This document shows positions 1 through 10,446 of a DNA stretch of 64,000 nucleotides, in pieces. Origin of the DNA: Petrolisthes cinctipes (lineage: Eukaryota > Arthropoda > Malacostraca > Decapoda > Porcellanidae). Location of the stretch: NCBI GenBank assembly GCA_033782935.1, contig JAWQEG010000723.1:620001-684000 (forward strand). Reading direction: 5' to 3'. The notes beneath the pieces are model-generated. The model ran no database searches, had not been told where the DNA came from, and worked only from the letters and a program-made list of their open reading frames with translations. The stretch's first letter is position 1. Each line of letters begins with the position of its first letter. The translations under genes were made by a program, and so were the position numbers.

Positions 1-113
1 CCTAAATATCGAATTTTCTGTTGTTTTGGGACTGAATTTGAGATATCGACTTTTTGGCACCTAAAAGATCGATTTTTAGCATGTTTTTAGCCTATATTTT
101 GAAAATATTCTAG

Positions 114-123
114 CACTGTACAG
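114..123 (+). repeat. Recurrent 10-bp deletion allele CACTGTACAG at a C-to-A junction
   Basis: The usual CACTGTGTAGGCATGTACAG is shortened by 10 bp to CACTGTACAG. The same form begins at 1,283, 22,102, 23,596, 25,590 and 26,759, and at 14,100 and 40,419 with CACTGTACAT. The pairs 114/25,590, 1,283/26,759 and 14,100/40,419 are D1/D2 counterparts. The deletion ends at repeated TGT, so slippage is plausible. It removes most of the otherwise best-conserved motif of the monomer. Confidence 0.9.
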
Positions 124-3100
124 ATTGCTTCTGGGACCCCAAAATATTGAATTTTCGGGTGTTTTGAGCCTGAATTTGAGATATAAACGGGTACAGAAGA
201 TACATGCTCATATTGACTTTGGGCACCAAAAATATCGATTTTCAGCATGTTTTGGGCCTGAATTTTGAAAATACTCTAACACGGAGTAGGCATGTACAGA
301 TCGCTTCTGGGACCCCAAAATATCGAATTTTCGGGTGTTTAGGGCCAGAATTTGAGATATAAACGGGTACAGATGATGCATGCACATATCGACTTTTGGG
401 CACCTGAGAGATCGATTTTCAGTATGTTTTTGGCCTGTATTTTGAAAATACTCTAACACGGAGTAGGCATGTACAGATACCTTCTGGGACCTCTAAATAT
501 CGAATTTTCGGGTGTTTTGGAACTGAATTTGAGATATCGATTTATTGGCACCTAAAATGTCGATTTTTAGCATGTTTTTCGCCTATATTTTGAAAATATT
601 CTAGCACTGTGTAGGCATGTACAGATTGCTTCTGGGACCCCAAAATATTGAATTTTCGGGTGTTTTGAGCCTGAATTTGAGATATAAACGGATACAGAAG
701 ATACATGCACATATTGACTTTGGGCACCAAAAATATCGATTTTCAGCATGTTTTGGGCCAAAATTTTGAAAATACTCTAACACGGAGTAGGCATGTACAG
801 ATCGCTTCTGGGACCCCAAAATATCGACTTTTCGGGTGTTTAGGGCCAGAACTTGAGTTATAAACGGGTACAGAAGATGCATGCACATATCGACTTTTGG
901 GCACCTAAAAGATCGATTTTCAGTATGTTTTGAGCATGTTTTTTGAAAATACTCTAACACTAAGTAGGCATGTACAGATACCCTCTGGGACCTCTAAATA
1001 TCGAATTTTCGGGTGTTTTGAGTCTGAATTTGAGATATAAACGGGTACTGAAGATGCATGCACATATCGACTTTTGTGCACCTAAAAGATCGATTTTCAG
1101 TATGTTTTGAGCATGTATTTTGAAAATACTCTAACACTGAGTAGGCATGTACAGATCGCTTCTGGGGCCCCTAAATATCGAATTTTCTGGTGTTTTGGGA
1201 CTGAGTTTGAGATATCGACTTTTTGGCACCTAAAAGATCGATTTTTAGCATGTTTTTAGCCTATATTTTGAAAATATTCTAGCACTGTACAGATTGCTTC
1301 TGGGACCCCAAAATATTGAATTTTCGGGTGTTTTGAGCCTGAATTTGAGATGTAAACGGGTACAGAAGATACATGCATATATTGACTTTGGGCACCAAAA
1401 ATATCGATTTTCAGCATGTTTTGGGCCTGAATTTTGAAAATACTCTAACACGGAGTAGGCATGTACAGATCGCTTCTGGGACCCCAAAATATCGAATTTT
1501 CGGGTGTTTAGGGCCAGAATTTGAGATATAAACGGGTACAGAAGATGAATGCACATATCGACTTTTGGGCACCTAAAAAATCGATTTTCAGTATGTTTTT
1601 GGCCTGTATTTTGAAAATACTCTAACACGGAGTAGGCATGTACAGATACCTTCTGGGACCTTTAAATATCGAATTTTCGGGTGTTATGGGACTGAATTTG
1701 AGATATCGATTTTTTGGCACCTAAAATGTCGATTTTTAGCATGTTTTTACCCTATATTTTGAAAATATTCTAGCACTGTGTAGGCATGTACAGATTGCTT
1801 CTGGGACCCCAAAATATTGAATTTTCGGGTGTTTTGAGCCTGAATTTGAGATATAAACGGTTACAGAAGATAGATGCACATATTGACTTTGGGCATCTAA
1901 AATATCGATTTTCAGCATGTTTTGGGCCTGTATTTTGAAAATACTCTAACACTGAGTAGGCATGTACAGATCGCTTCTGGAACCCCAAAATATCGAATTT
2001 TCGGGTGTTTAGGGCCAGAATTTGAGATATAAACGGGTCCAGAAGATGCATGCACATATCGACTTTTGGGCACCTAAATGATCGATTTTCAGTATGATTT
2101 TGGCCTGTATTTTTGAAAATACTCTAACAAGGAGTAGGCATGTACAGATACCTTCTGGGACCTCTAAATATCGAATTTTCGGGTGTTTTGGGACTGAATT
2201 TGATATATCGATTTTTTGGCACCTAAAATGTCGACTTTTAGCATGTTTTTAGCCTATATTTTGAAAATATTCTAGCACTGTGTAGGCATGTACAGATTGC
2301 TTCTGGGACCCCAAAATATTGAATTTTTCGGGAGTTTTGAGCCTGAATTTGAGATATAAACGGGTACAGAAGATACATGCACATATTGACTTTGGGCATC
2401 TAAAATATCGATTTTCAGCATGTTTTGGGCCTGTATTTTGAAAATACTCTAACACTGAGTAGGCATGTACAGATTGCTTCTGGGACCCCAAAATATTGAA
2501 TTTTCGGGTGTTTTGAGCCTGAATTTGAGATATAAACGGGTACTGAAGATGCATGCACATATCGACTTTTGTGCACCTAAAAGATCGATTTTCAGTATGT
2601 TTTGAGCATGTATTTTGAAAATACTCTAACACGGAGTAGGCATGTACAGATCGCTTCTGGGACCCCTAAATATCGAATTTTCGGGTGTTTTGGGACTGAA
2701 TTTGAGATATCGACTTTTTGGCACCTAAAAGATCGATTTTTAGCATGTTTTTAGCCTATATTTTGAAAATATTCTAGCACTGAGTAGGCATGTACAGATT
2801 GCTTCTGGGACCCCAAAATATTGAATTTTCGGGTGTTTTGAGCCTGAATTTGAGATATAAACGGGTACAGAAGATACATGCACATATTGACTTTGGGCAC
2901 CAAAAATATCGATTTTCAGCATGTTTTGGGCCTAAATTTTGAAAATACTCTAACACGGAGTAGGCATGTACAGATCGCTTCTGGGACCCCAAAATATCGA
3001 ATATTCGGGTGTTTAGGGCCAGAATTTGAGATATAAACGGGTACAGAAGATGCTTGCACATATCGACTTTTGGGCACCTAAAAGATCGATTTTCAGTATG

Positions 3101-3134
3101 TTTTTGGCCTGTATGTTGAAAATACTCTAACAAG

Positions 3135-3430
3135 GAGTAGGCATGTACAGATCGCTTCTGGGACCCCTAAATATCGAATTTTCGTGTGTGTTGGGACTGA
3201 ATTTTAGATATCGACATTTTGGCACCTAAAAGATCGATTTTTAGCATGTTTTTAGCCTATATTTTGAAAATACTCTAACACGGAGTAGGCATGTACAGAT
3301 CGCTTCTGGGACCCCTAAATATCGAATTTTCGTGTGTGTTGGGACTGAATTTGAGATATCGACATTTTGGCACCTAAAAGATCGATTTTTAGCATGTTTT
3401 TAGCCTATATTTTGAAAATATTCTAGCACT
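3135..3430 (+). repeat. C-C monomer doublet (2 x 148 bp)
   Basis: Two short monomers stand directly in tandem, 3,135-3,282 and 3,283-3,430; both carry TTTTCGTGTGTGTTGGG. The first ends TACTCTAACACG, which is the A/B-type end, while the second ends TATTCTAGCACT, the normal C end. The first is therefore a chimera with a C body and an A/B tail, as expected from an exchange in the TTGAAAATA motif. The same doublet occurs in D2 at 28,611-28,906, so it predates the long duplication. Confidence 0.85.
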
Positions 3431-6400
3431 GAGTAGGCATGTACAGATTGCTTCTGGGACCCCAAAATATTGAATTTTCGGGTGTTTTGAGCCTGAATTT
3501 GAGATATAAACGGGTACAGAAGATACATGCACATATTGACTTTGGGCACCAAAAATATCGATTTTCAGCATGTTTTGGGCCTGAAATTTGAAAATTCTCT
3601 AACACGGGGTAGGCATGTACAGATCGCTTCTGGGACCCCAAAATATCGAATTTTCGGGTGTTTAGGGCCAGAATTTGAGATATAAACGGGTACAGAAGAT
3701 GCATGCACATATCGACTTTTGGGCACCTAAAAGATCGATTTTCAGTATGTTTTGAGCATGTATTTTGAAAATACTCTAACACGGAGTAGGCATGTACAGA
3801 TCGCTTCTGGGACCCCTAAATATCGAATTTTCGGGTGTTTTGGGACTGAATTTGAGATATCGACTTTTTGGCACCTAAAAGATCGACTTTTAGCATGTTT
3901 TTAGCCTATATTTTGAAAATATTCTAGCACTGAGTAGGCATGTACAGATTGCTTCTGGGACCCCAAAATATTGAATTTTTGGGTGTTTTGAGCCTGAATT
4001 TGAGATATAAACGGGTACTGAAGATGCATGCACATATCGACTTTTGTGCACCTAAAAGATCGATTTTCAGTATGTTTTGAGCATGTATTTTGAAAATACT
4101 CTAACACGGAGTAGGCATGTACAGATTGCTTCTGGGACCCCTAAATATCGAATTTTCGGGTGTTTTGGGACTGAATTTGAGATATCGACTTTTTGGCACC
4201 TAAAAGATCGATTTTTAGCATTTTTTTAGCCTATATTTTGAAAATATTCTAGCACTGAGTAGGCATGTACATATTGCTTCTGGGACCCCAAAATATTGAA
4301 TTTTCGGGTGTTTTGAGCCTGAATTTGAGATATAAACGGGTACAGAAGATACATGCACATATTGACTTTGGGCACCAAAAATATCGATTTCCAGCATGTT
4401 TTGGGCCTGAATTTTGAAAATACTCTAACACGGAGTAGGCATGTACAGATCGCTTCTGGGACCCCAAAATATCGAATTTTCCGGTGTTTAGGGCCAGAAT
4501 TTGAGATATAAACGGGTACAGAAGATGCATGCACATATCGACTTTTGGGCACCTAAATGATCGATTTTCAGTATGATTTTGGCCTGTATTTTGAAAATAC
4601 TCTAACAAGGAGTAGGCATGTACAGATACCTTCTGGGACCTCTAAATATCGAATTTTCGGGTGTTTTGGGACTGAATTTGAGATATCGATTTTTTGGCAC
4701 CTAAAATTTCGATTTTTAGCATGTTTTTAGCCTATATTTTGAAAATATTCTAGCACTGTGTAGGCATGTACAGATTGCTTCTGGGACCCCGAAATATTGA
4801 ATTTTCGGGTGTTTTGAGCCTGAATTTGAGATATAAACGGGTACAGAAGATACATGCACATATTGACTTAGGGCATCTAAAATATCGATTTTCAGCATGT
4901 TTTGGGCCTGTATTTTGAAAATACTCTAACACTGAGTAGGCATGTACAGATTGCTTCTGGGACCCCAAAATATTTAATTTTCGGGTGTTTTGAGCCTGAA
5001 TTTGAGATATAAACGGGTACTGAAGATGCATGCACATATCGACTTTTGTGCACCTAAAAGATCGATTTTCAGTATGTTTTGAGCATGTATTTTGAAAATA
5101 CTCTAACACGGAGTAGGCATGTACAGATCGCTTCTGGGACCCCTAAATATCGAATTTTCGGGTGTTTTGGGACTGAATTTGAGATATCGACTTTTTGGCA
5201 CCTAAAAGATCGATTTTTAGCATGTTTTTAGCCTATATTTTGAAAATATTCTAGCACTGAGTAGGCATGTACAGATTGCTTCTGGGACCCCAAAATATTG
5301 AATTTTCGGGTGTTTTGAGCCTGAATTTGAGATATAAACGGGTACAGAAGATACATGCACATATTGACTTTGGGCATCAAAAATATCGATTTTCAGCATG
5401 TTTTGGGCCTGAATTTTGAAAATACTCTAACACGGAGTAGGCATGTACAGATTGCTTCTGGGACCCCAAAATATCGAATATTCGGGTGTTTAGGGCCAGA
5501 ATTTGAGATATAAACGGGTACAGAAGATGCTTGCACATATCGACTTTTGGGCACCTAAAAGATCGATTTTCAGTATGTTTTTGGCCTGTATGTTGAAAAT
5601 ACTCTAACAAGGAGTAGGCATGTACAGATACCTTCTGGGACCTCTAAATATCGAATTTTCGGGTGTTTTGAGACTGAATTTGAGATATCGATTTATTGGC
5701 ACCTAAAATGTCGATTTTTAGCATGTTTTTAGCCTATATTTTGAAAATATTCTAACACTGTGTAGGCATGTACAGATTGCTTCTGGGACCCCAAAATATT
5801 GAATTTTCGGGTGTTTTGAGCCTGAATTTGAGATATAAACGGGTACAGAAGATACATGCACATATTGACTTTGGGCATCTAAAAGATCGATTTTCAGTAT
5901 GTTTTGAGCATGTATTTTGAAAATCCTCTAACACGGAGTAGGCATGTACAGATCGCTTCTGGGACCCCTAAATATCGAATTTTCGTGTGTGTTGGGACTG
6001 AATTTGAGATATCGACATTTTGGCACCTAAAAGATCGATTTTTAGCATGTTTTTAGCCTATATTTTGAAAATATTCTAGCACTGAGTAGGCATGTACAGA
6101 TTGCTTCTGGGACCCCAAAATATTGAATTTTCGGGTGTTTTGAGCCTGAATTTGAGATATAAACGGGTACAGAAGATACATGCACATATTGACTTTGGGC
6201 ACCAAAAATATCGATTTTCAGCATGTTTTGTGCCTGAATCTTGAAAATTCTCTAACGCAGAGTAGGCATGTACAGATCGCTTCTGGGACCCCAAAAAATC
6301 GAATTTTCGGGTGTTTAGGGCCAGAATTTGAGATATAAACGGGTACAGAAGATGCATGCACATATCGACTTTTGGGCACCTAAAAGATCGATTTTCAGTA

Positions 6401-6584
6401 TGTTTTGAGCATGTATTTTGAAAATACTCTAACACGGAGTAGGCATGTACAGATCGCTTCTGGGACCCCTAAATATCGAATTTTCGGGTGTTTTGGGACT
6501 GAATTTGAGATATCGACTTTTTGGCACCTAAAAGATCGACTTTTAGCATGTTTTTAGCCTATATTTTGAAAATATTCTAGCACT

Positions 6585-6909
6585 GAGTAGGCATGTACAG
6601 ATTGCTTCTGGGACCCCAAAATATTGAATTTTCGGGTGTTTTGAGCCTGAATTTGAGATATAAACGGGTACTGAAGATGCATGCACATATCGACTTTTGT
6701 GCACCTAAAAGATCGATTTTCAGTATGTTTTGAGCATGTATTTTGAAAATACTCTAACACGGAGTAGGCATGTACAGATCGCTTCTTGGACCCCTAAATA
6801 TCGAATTTTCGGGTGTTTTGGGACTGAATTTGAGATATCGACTTTTTGGCACCTAAAAGATCGATTTTTAGCATGTTTTTAGCCTATATTTTGAAAATAT
6901 TCTAGCACT
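6585..6909 (+). repeat. B2-C2 dimer (325 bp) present in D1, absent in D2
   Basis: A B2 monomer (6,585-6,761) directly follows a C2 monomer without an A between, and is followed by another C2 (6,762-6,909). In D2 the corresponding site near 32,060 runs from C2 straight into A1 and the offset drops by 325 bp. The break lies in a long stretch that is identical at both edges, so it cannot be placed to the base. Whether D2 lost it or D1 gained it is not decidable here. Confidence 0.82.
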
Positions 6910-8377
6910 GAGTAGGCATGTACAGATTGCTTCTGGGACCCCAAAATATTGAATTTTCGGGTGTTTTGAGCCTGAATTTGAGATATAAACGGGTACAGAA
7001 GATACATGCACATATTGACTTTGGGCACCAAAAATATCGATTTTCAGCATGTTTTGGGCCTGAATTTTGAAAATACTCTAACACGGAGTAGGCATGTACA
7101 GATCGCTTCTGGGACCCCAAAATATCGAATTTTCGGGTGTTTAGGGCCAGAATTTGAGATATAAACGGGTACAGAAGATGCATGCACATATCGACTTTTG
7201 GGCACCTAAAAGATCGATTTTCAGTATGTTTTTGGCCTGTATTTTGAAAATACTCTAACAAGGAGAAGGCATGTACAGATACCTTCTGGGACCTCTAAAT
7301 ATCGAATTTTCGGGTGTTTTGGGATGAATTTGAGATATCGATTTTTTGGCACCTAAAATGTCGATTTTTAGCATGTTTTTAGCCTATATTTTGAAAATAT
7401 TCTAGCACTGTGTAGGCATGTACAGATTGCTTCTGGGACCCCAAAATATTGAATTTTCGGGTGTTTTGAGCCTGAATTTGAGATATAAACGGGTACAGAA
7501 GATACATGCACATATTGACTTTGGGCATCTAAAATATCGATTTTCAGCATGTTTTCGGCCTGTATTTTGAAAATACTCTAACACTGAGTAGGCATGTACA
7601 GATTGCGTCTGGGACCCCAAAATATTGAATTTTTGGATGTTTTGAGCCTGAATTTGTGATATATACGGGTACTGAAGATGCATGCACATATCGACTTTTG
7701 TGCACCTAAAAGATCGATTTTCAGTATGTTTTGAGCATGTATTTTGAAAATACTCTAACACGGAGTAGGCATGTACAGATACCTTCTGGAACCTCTAAAT
7801 ATCGAATTTTCGGGTGTTTTGGGACTGAATTTGTGATATCGATTTTTTGGCACCTAAAATGTCGATTTTTAGCATGTTTTTAGCCTATATTTTGAAAATA
7901 TTCTAGCACTGTGTAGGCATGTACAGATTGCTTCTGGGACCCCAAAATATTGAATTTTCGGGTGTTTTGAGCCTGAATTTGAGATATAAACGGGTAAAGA
8001 AGATACATGCACATATTGACTTTGGGCATCTAAAATATCGATTTTCAGCATGTTTTGGGCCTGTATTTTGAAAATACTCTAACACTGAGTAGGCATGTAC
8101 AGATTGCTTCTGGGACCCCAAAATATTGAATTTTCGGGTGTTTTGAGCCTGAATTTGAGATATAAACGGGTACTGAAGATGCATGCACATATCGACTTTT
8201 GTGCATCTAAAAGATCGATTTTCAGTATGTTTTGAGCATGTATTTTGAAAATACTCTAACACGGAGTAGGCATGTACAGATCGCTTCTGGGACCCCTAAA
8301 TATCGAATTTTCGGGTGTTTTAGGACTGAATTTGAGATATCGACTTTTTGGCACCTAAAAGATCGATTTTTAGCATG

Positions 8378-8385
8378 TTTTTTTT
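8378..8385 (+). repeat. T8 tract insertion shared by D1 and D2
   Basis: The usual GCATGTTTTTAGCC has five T; here there are eight. The same T8 is at 33,529-33,536 in D2. It is a useful marker for the common ancestry of the two segments at offset 25,151. Confidence 0.93.
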
Positions 8386-8767
8386 AGCCTATATTTTGAA
8401 AATATTCTAGCACTGAGTAGGCATGTAAAGATTGCTTCTGGGACCCCAAAATATTGAATTTTCGGGTGTTTTGAGCCTGAATTTGAGATATAAACGGGTA
8501 CAGAAGATACATGCACATATTGACTTTGGGCACCAAAAATATCGATTTTCAGCATGTTTTGGGCCTGAATTTTGAAAATACTCTAACACGGAGTAGGTAT
8601 GTACAGATCGCTTCTGGGACCCCAAAATATCGAATTTTCGGGTGTTTAGGGCCAGAATTTGAGATATAAACGGGTACAGAAGATGCATGCACATATCGAC
8701 TTTTGGGCACCTAAAAGATCGATTTTCAGTATGTTTTTGGCCTGTATTTTGAAAATACTCTAACAAG

Positions 8768-8943
8768 GAGAAGGCATGTACAGATACCTTCTGTGACCTC
8801 TAAATATCGAATTTTCGGGTGTTTTGGGATGAATTTGAGATATAAACGGGTACAGAAGATGCATGCACATATCAACTTTTGGGCACCTAAAAGATCGATT
8901 TTCAGTATGTTTTTGGCCTGTATGTTGAAAATACTCTAACAAG
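8768..8943 (+). repeat. C1/B1 hybrid monomer marking a 991-bp length difference
   Basis: This monomer starts as C (GATACCTTCTGTGACCTCT, TTTTGGGATGAATTTGAG) and continues as B (ATATAAACGGGTACAGAAG, CATATCAACTTTTGGG). In D2 the same CTTCTGTGACCTCT start at about 33,940 continues as an ordinary C, and the CATATCAAC-bearing B lies about 1 kb further on near 35,015. D1 therefore appears to have lost about 991 bp by exchange within the shared GAATTTGAGATAT motif, and D2 keeps the older arrangement. Confidence 0.82.
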
Positions 8944-9592
8944 GAGTAGGCATGTACAGATACCTTCTGGGACCTCTAAATATCGAATTTTTGGGTGTTT
9001 TGTGACTGAATTTGAGATATCGATTTTTTGGCACTTAAAATGTCGATTTTTAGCATGTTTTTAGCCTATATTTTGAAAATATTCTAGCACTGTGTAGGCA
9101 TGTACAGATTGCTTCTGGGACCCCAAAATATTGAATTTTCGGGTGTTTTGAGCCTGAATTTGAGATATAAACGGGTAAAGAAGATACATGCACATATTGA
9201 CTTTGGGCATCTAAAATATCGATTTTCAGCATGTTTTGGGCCTGTATTTTGAAAATACTCTAACACTGAGTAGGCATGTACAGATTGCTTCTGGGACCCC
9301 AAAATATTGAATTTTCGGGTGTTTTGAGCCTGAATTTGAGATATAAACGGGTACTGAAGATGCATGCACATATCGACTTTTGTGCACCTAAAAGATCGAT
9401 TTTCAGTATGTTTTGAGCATGTATTTTGAAAATACTCTAACACGGAGTAGGCATGTACAGATCGCTTCTGGTACCCCTAAATATCGAATTTTCAGGTGTT
9501 TTGGGACTGAATTTGAGATATCGACTTTTTGGCACCTAAAAGATCGATTTTTAGCATGTTTTTAGCCTATATTTTGAAAATATTCTAGCACT

Positions 9593-9768
9593 GAGTAGGC
9601 ATGTACAGATTGCTTCTGGGACCCCAAAATATTGAATTTTCGGGTGTTTTGAGCCTGAATTTGAGATATAAACGGGTACAGAAGATACATGCACATATTG
9701 ACTTTGGGCACCAAAAATATCGATTTTCAGCATGTTTTGAACCTGAATTTTGAAAATACTCTAACACG
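9593..9768 (+). repeat. Monomer type A1 (176 bp), reference copy
   Basis: First monomer of trimer 1. Diagnostic features are ATATTGAATTTTCGG with TTTTGAGCCTG in the first half, GATACATGCACATATTGAC in the middle, GGGCACCAAAAATATCG, and a CTGAATTTTGAAAATAC end. It is one base shorter than type B because the TTTGGGCACC tract has one T fewer. It normally follows a C monomer and precedes B1. Confidence 0.9.
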
Positions 9769-9945
9769 AAGTAGGCATGTACAGATCGCTTCTGGGACCC
9801 CAAAATATCGAATTTTCGGGTGTTTAGGGCCAGAATTTGAGATATAAACGGGTACAGAAGATGCATGCACATATCAACTTTTGGGCACCTAAAAGATCGA
9901 TTTTCAGTATGTTTTTGGCCTGTATGTTGAAAATACTCTAACAAG
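9769..9945 (+). repeat. Monomer type B1 (177 bp), reference copy
   Basis: Second monomer of trimer 1. Diagnostic features are ATATCGAATTTTCGG with TTTAGGGCCAG in the first half, GATGCATGCACATAT, CTTTTGGGCACCTAAAAGATCG, and a GCCTGTATGTTGAAAATAC end followed by TAACAAG. The generic type B sequence has 30 C, 42 G and 6 CpG in 177 bp by hand count, so CpG is close to random expectation. Its length is a multiple of three, so reading frames pass through it without shifting. Confidence 0.9.
9775..9862 (+). repeat. Protomer h1 (88 bp), first half-unit of monomer B1
   Basis: From GCATGTACAGATCGCTTCTGGG to just before the matching GCATGCAC of the second half. Landmarks in order are GCATGTACAGAT, TTCTGGGACC, AAATATCGAATTTT, GGGCCAGAATTTGAGATATA. 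The second half repeats them as GCATGCACATAT, TTTTGGGCACC, AAAAGATCGATTTT, GGCCTGTATGTTGAAAATA in the same order and spacing. The two CGA(A)TTTT cores of the monomer lie 89 bp apart and the next core follows after 88 bp, so the monomer is a nearly even dimer. Confidence 0.75.
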
Positions 9946-9951
9946 GAGTAG
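9863..9951 (+). repeat. Protomer h2 (89 bp), second half-unit of monomer B1
   Basis: The diverged partner of the preceding 88 bp half-unit; it runs to just before the GCATGTAC of the next monomer. It contains the 8-bp palindrome TGCATGCA and the ClaI-type ATCGAT motif in AAAGATCGATTTT. In C monomers this half-unit is cut by 29 bp, which reduces the core spacing from 89 to 60 bp. Confidence 0.72.
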
Positions 9952-10093
9952 GCATGTACAGATACCTTCTGGGACCTCTAAATATTGAATTTTCGGGTGT
10001 TTTGGGACTGAATTTGAGATATCGATTTTTTGGCACTTAAAATGTCGATTTTTAGCATGTTTTTAGCCTATATTTTGAAAATATTCTAGCACT
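9946..10093 (+). repeat. Monomer type C1 (148 bp, short type), reference copy
   Basis: Third monomer of trimer 1. It begins GATACCTTCTGGGACCTCT, carries TTTTGGGACTG in the first half, and runs from GAATTTGAGATAT directly into CGATTTTTTGGCACC. The 29 bp that in type B hold AAACGGGTACAGAAG and TGCATGCACATAT are missing. It ends GCCTATATTTTGAAAATATTCTAGCACT. The missing block in B is bounded by ATAT on both sides, which fits a deletion between short direct repeats. Confidence 0.9.
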
Positions 10094-10269
10094 GTTTAGG
10101 CATGTACAGATTGCTTCTGGGACCCCAAAATATTGAATTTTCGGGTGTTTTGAGCCTGAATTTGAGATATAAACGGGTAAAGAAGATACATGCACATATT
10201 GACTTTGGGCATCTAAAATATCGATTTTCAGCATGTTTTGGGCCTGTATTTTGAAAACACTCTAACACT
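10094..10269 (+). repeat. Monomer type A2 (176 bp), reference copy
   Basis: First monomer of trimer 2. It resembles A1 but has GGGCATCTAAAATATCG instead of the CACCAAAAATATCG of A1, and ends CTGTATTTTGAAAA then TAACACT. Many A2 copies, this one included, also carry AAACGGGTAAAGAAG. The copy here has GTTTAGGCAT in place of GTGTAGGCAT at its start. Confidence 0.88.
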
Positions 10270-10446
10270 GAGTAGGCATGTACAGATTGCTTCTGGGACC
10301 CCAAAATATTGAATTTTCGGGTGTTTTGAGCCTGAATTTGAGATATAAACGGGTACTGAAGATGTATGCACATATCGACTTTTGTGCACCTAAAAGATCG
10401 ATTTTCAGTATGTTTTGAGCATGTATTTTGAAAATACTCTAACACG
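10270..10446 (+). repeat. Monomer type B2 (177 bp), chimeric A-like/B-like
   Basis: Second monomer of trimer 2. Its first half carries the A signature (CAGATTGCTTC, ATATTGAATTTTCGG, TTTTGAGCCTG). Its second half carries the B signature (GATGTATGCACATATCGAC here, ATGCATGCAC in most copies; CTTTTGTGCACCTAAAAGATCG; CAGTATGTTTTGAGCATG). The switch falls near the AAACGGGTACTGAAG block. This mixed make-up suggests an exchange between an A and a B monomer fixed when the second trimer arose. It is found at regular positions throughout the array. Confidence 0.85.

Noticed and set aside
9861..9872. ATGCATGCAC as a plant RY-type regulatory element
   Set aside because: It is simply part of each A and B monomer, repeated hundreds of times with no gene nearby; a short palindrome-containing motif alone does not support a regulatory call.
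9991..10007. CENP-B-box-like match in the C monomer (TTTCGGGTGTTTTGGGA: TTCG and GGG at the right spacing)
   Set aside because: It agrees at 7 of 9 core positions and lacks the A and the first C of CGGG. A different 7-of-9 match ends at AAACGGG in A and B. A 7-of-9 match is expected by chance about once in every two monomers when both strands are considered, so it is not evidence.
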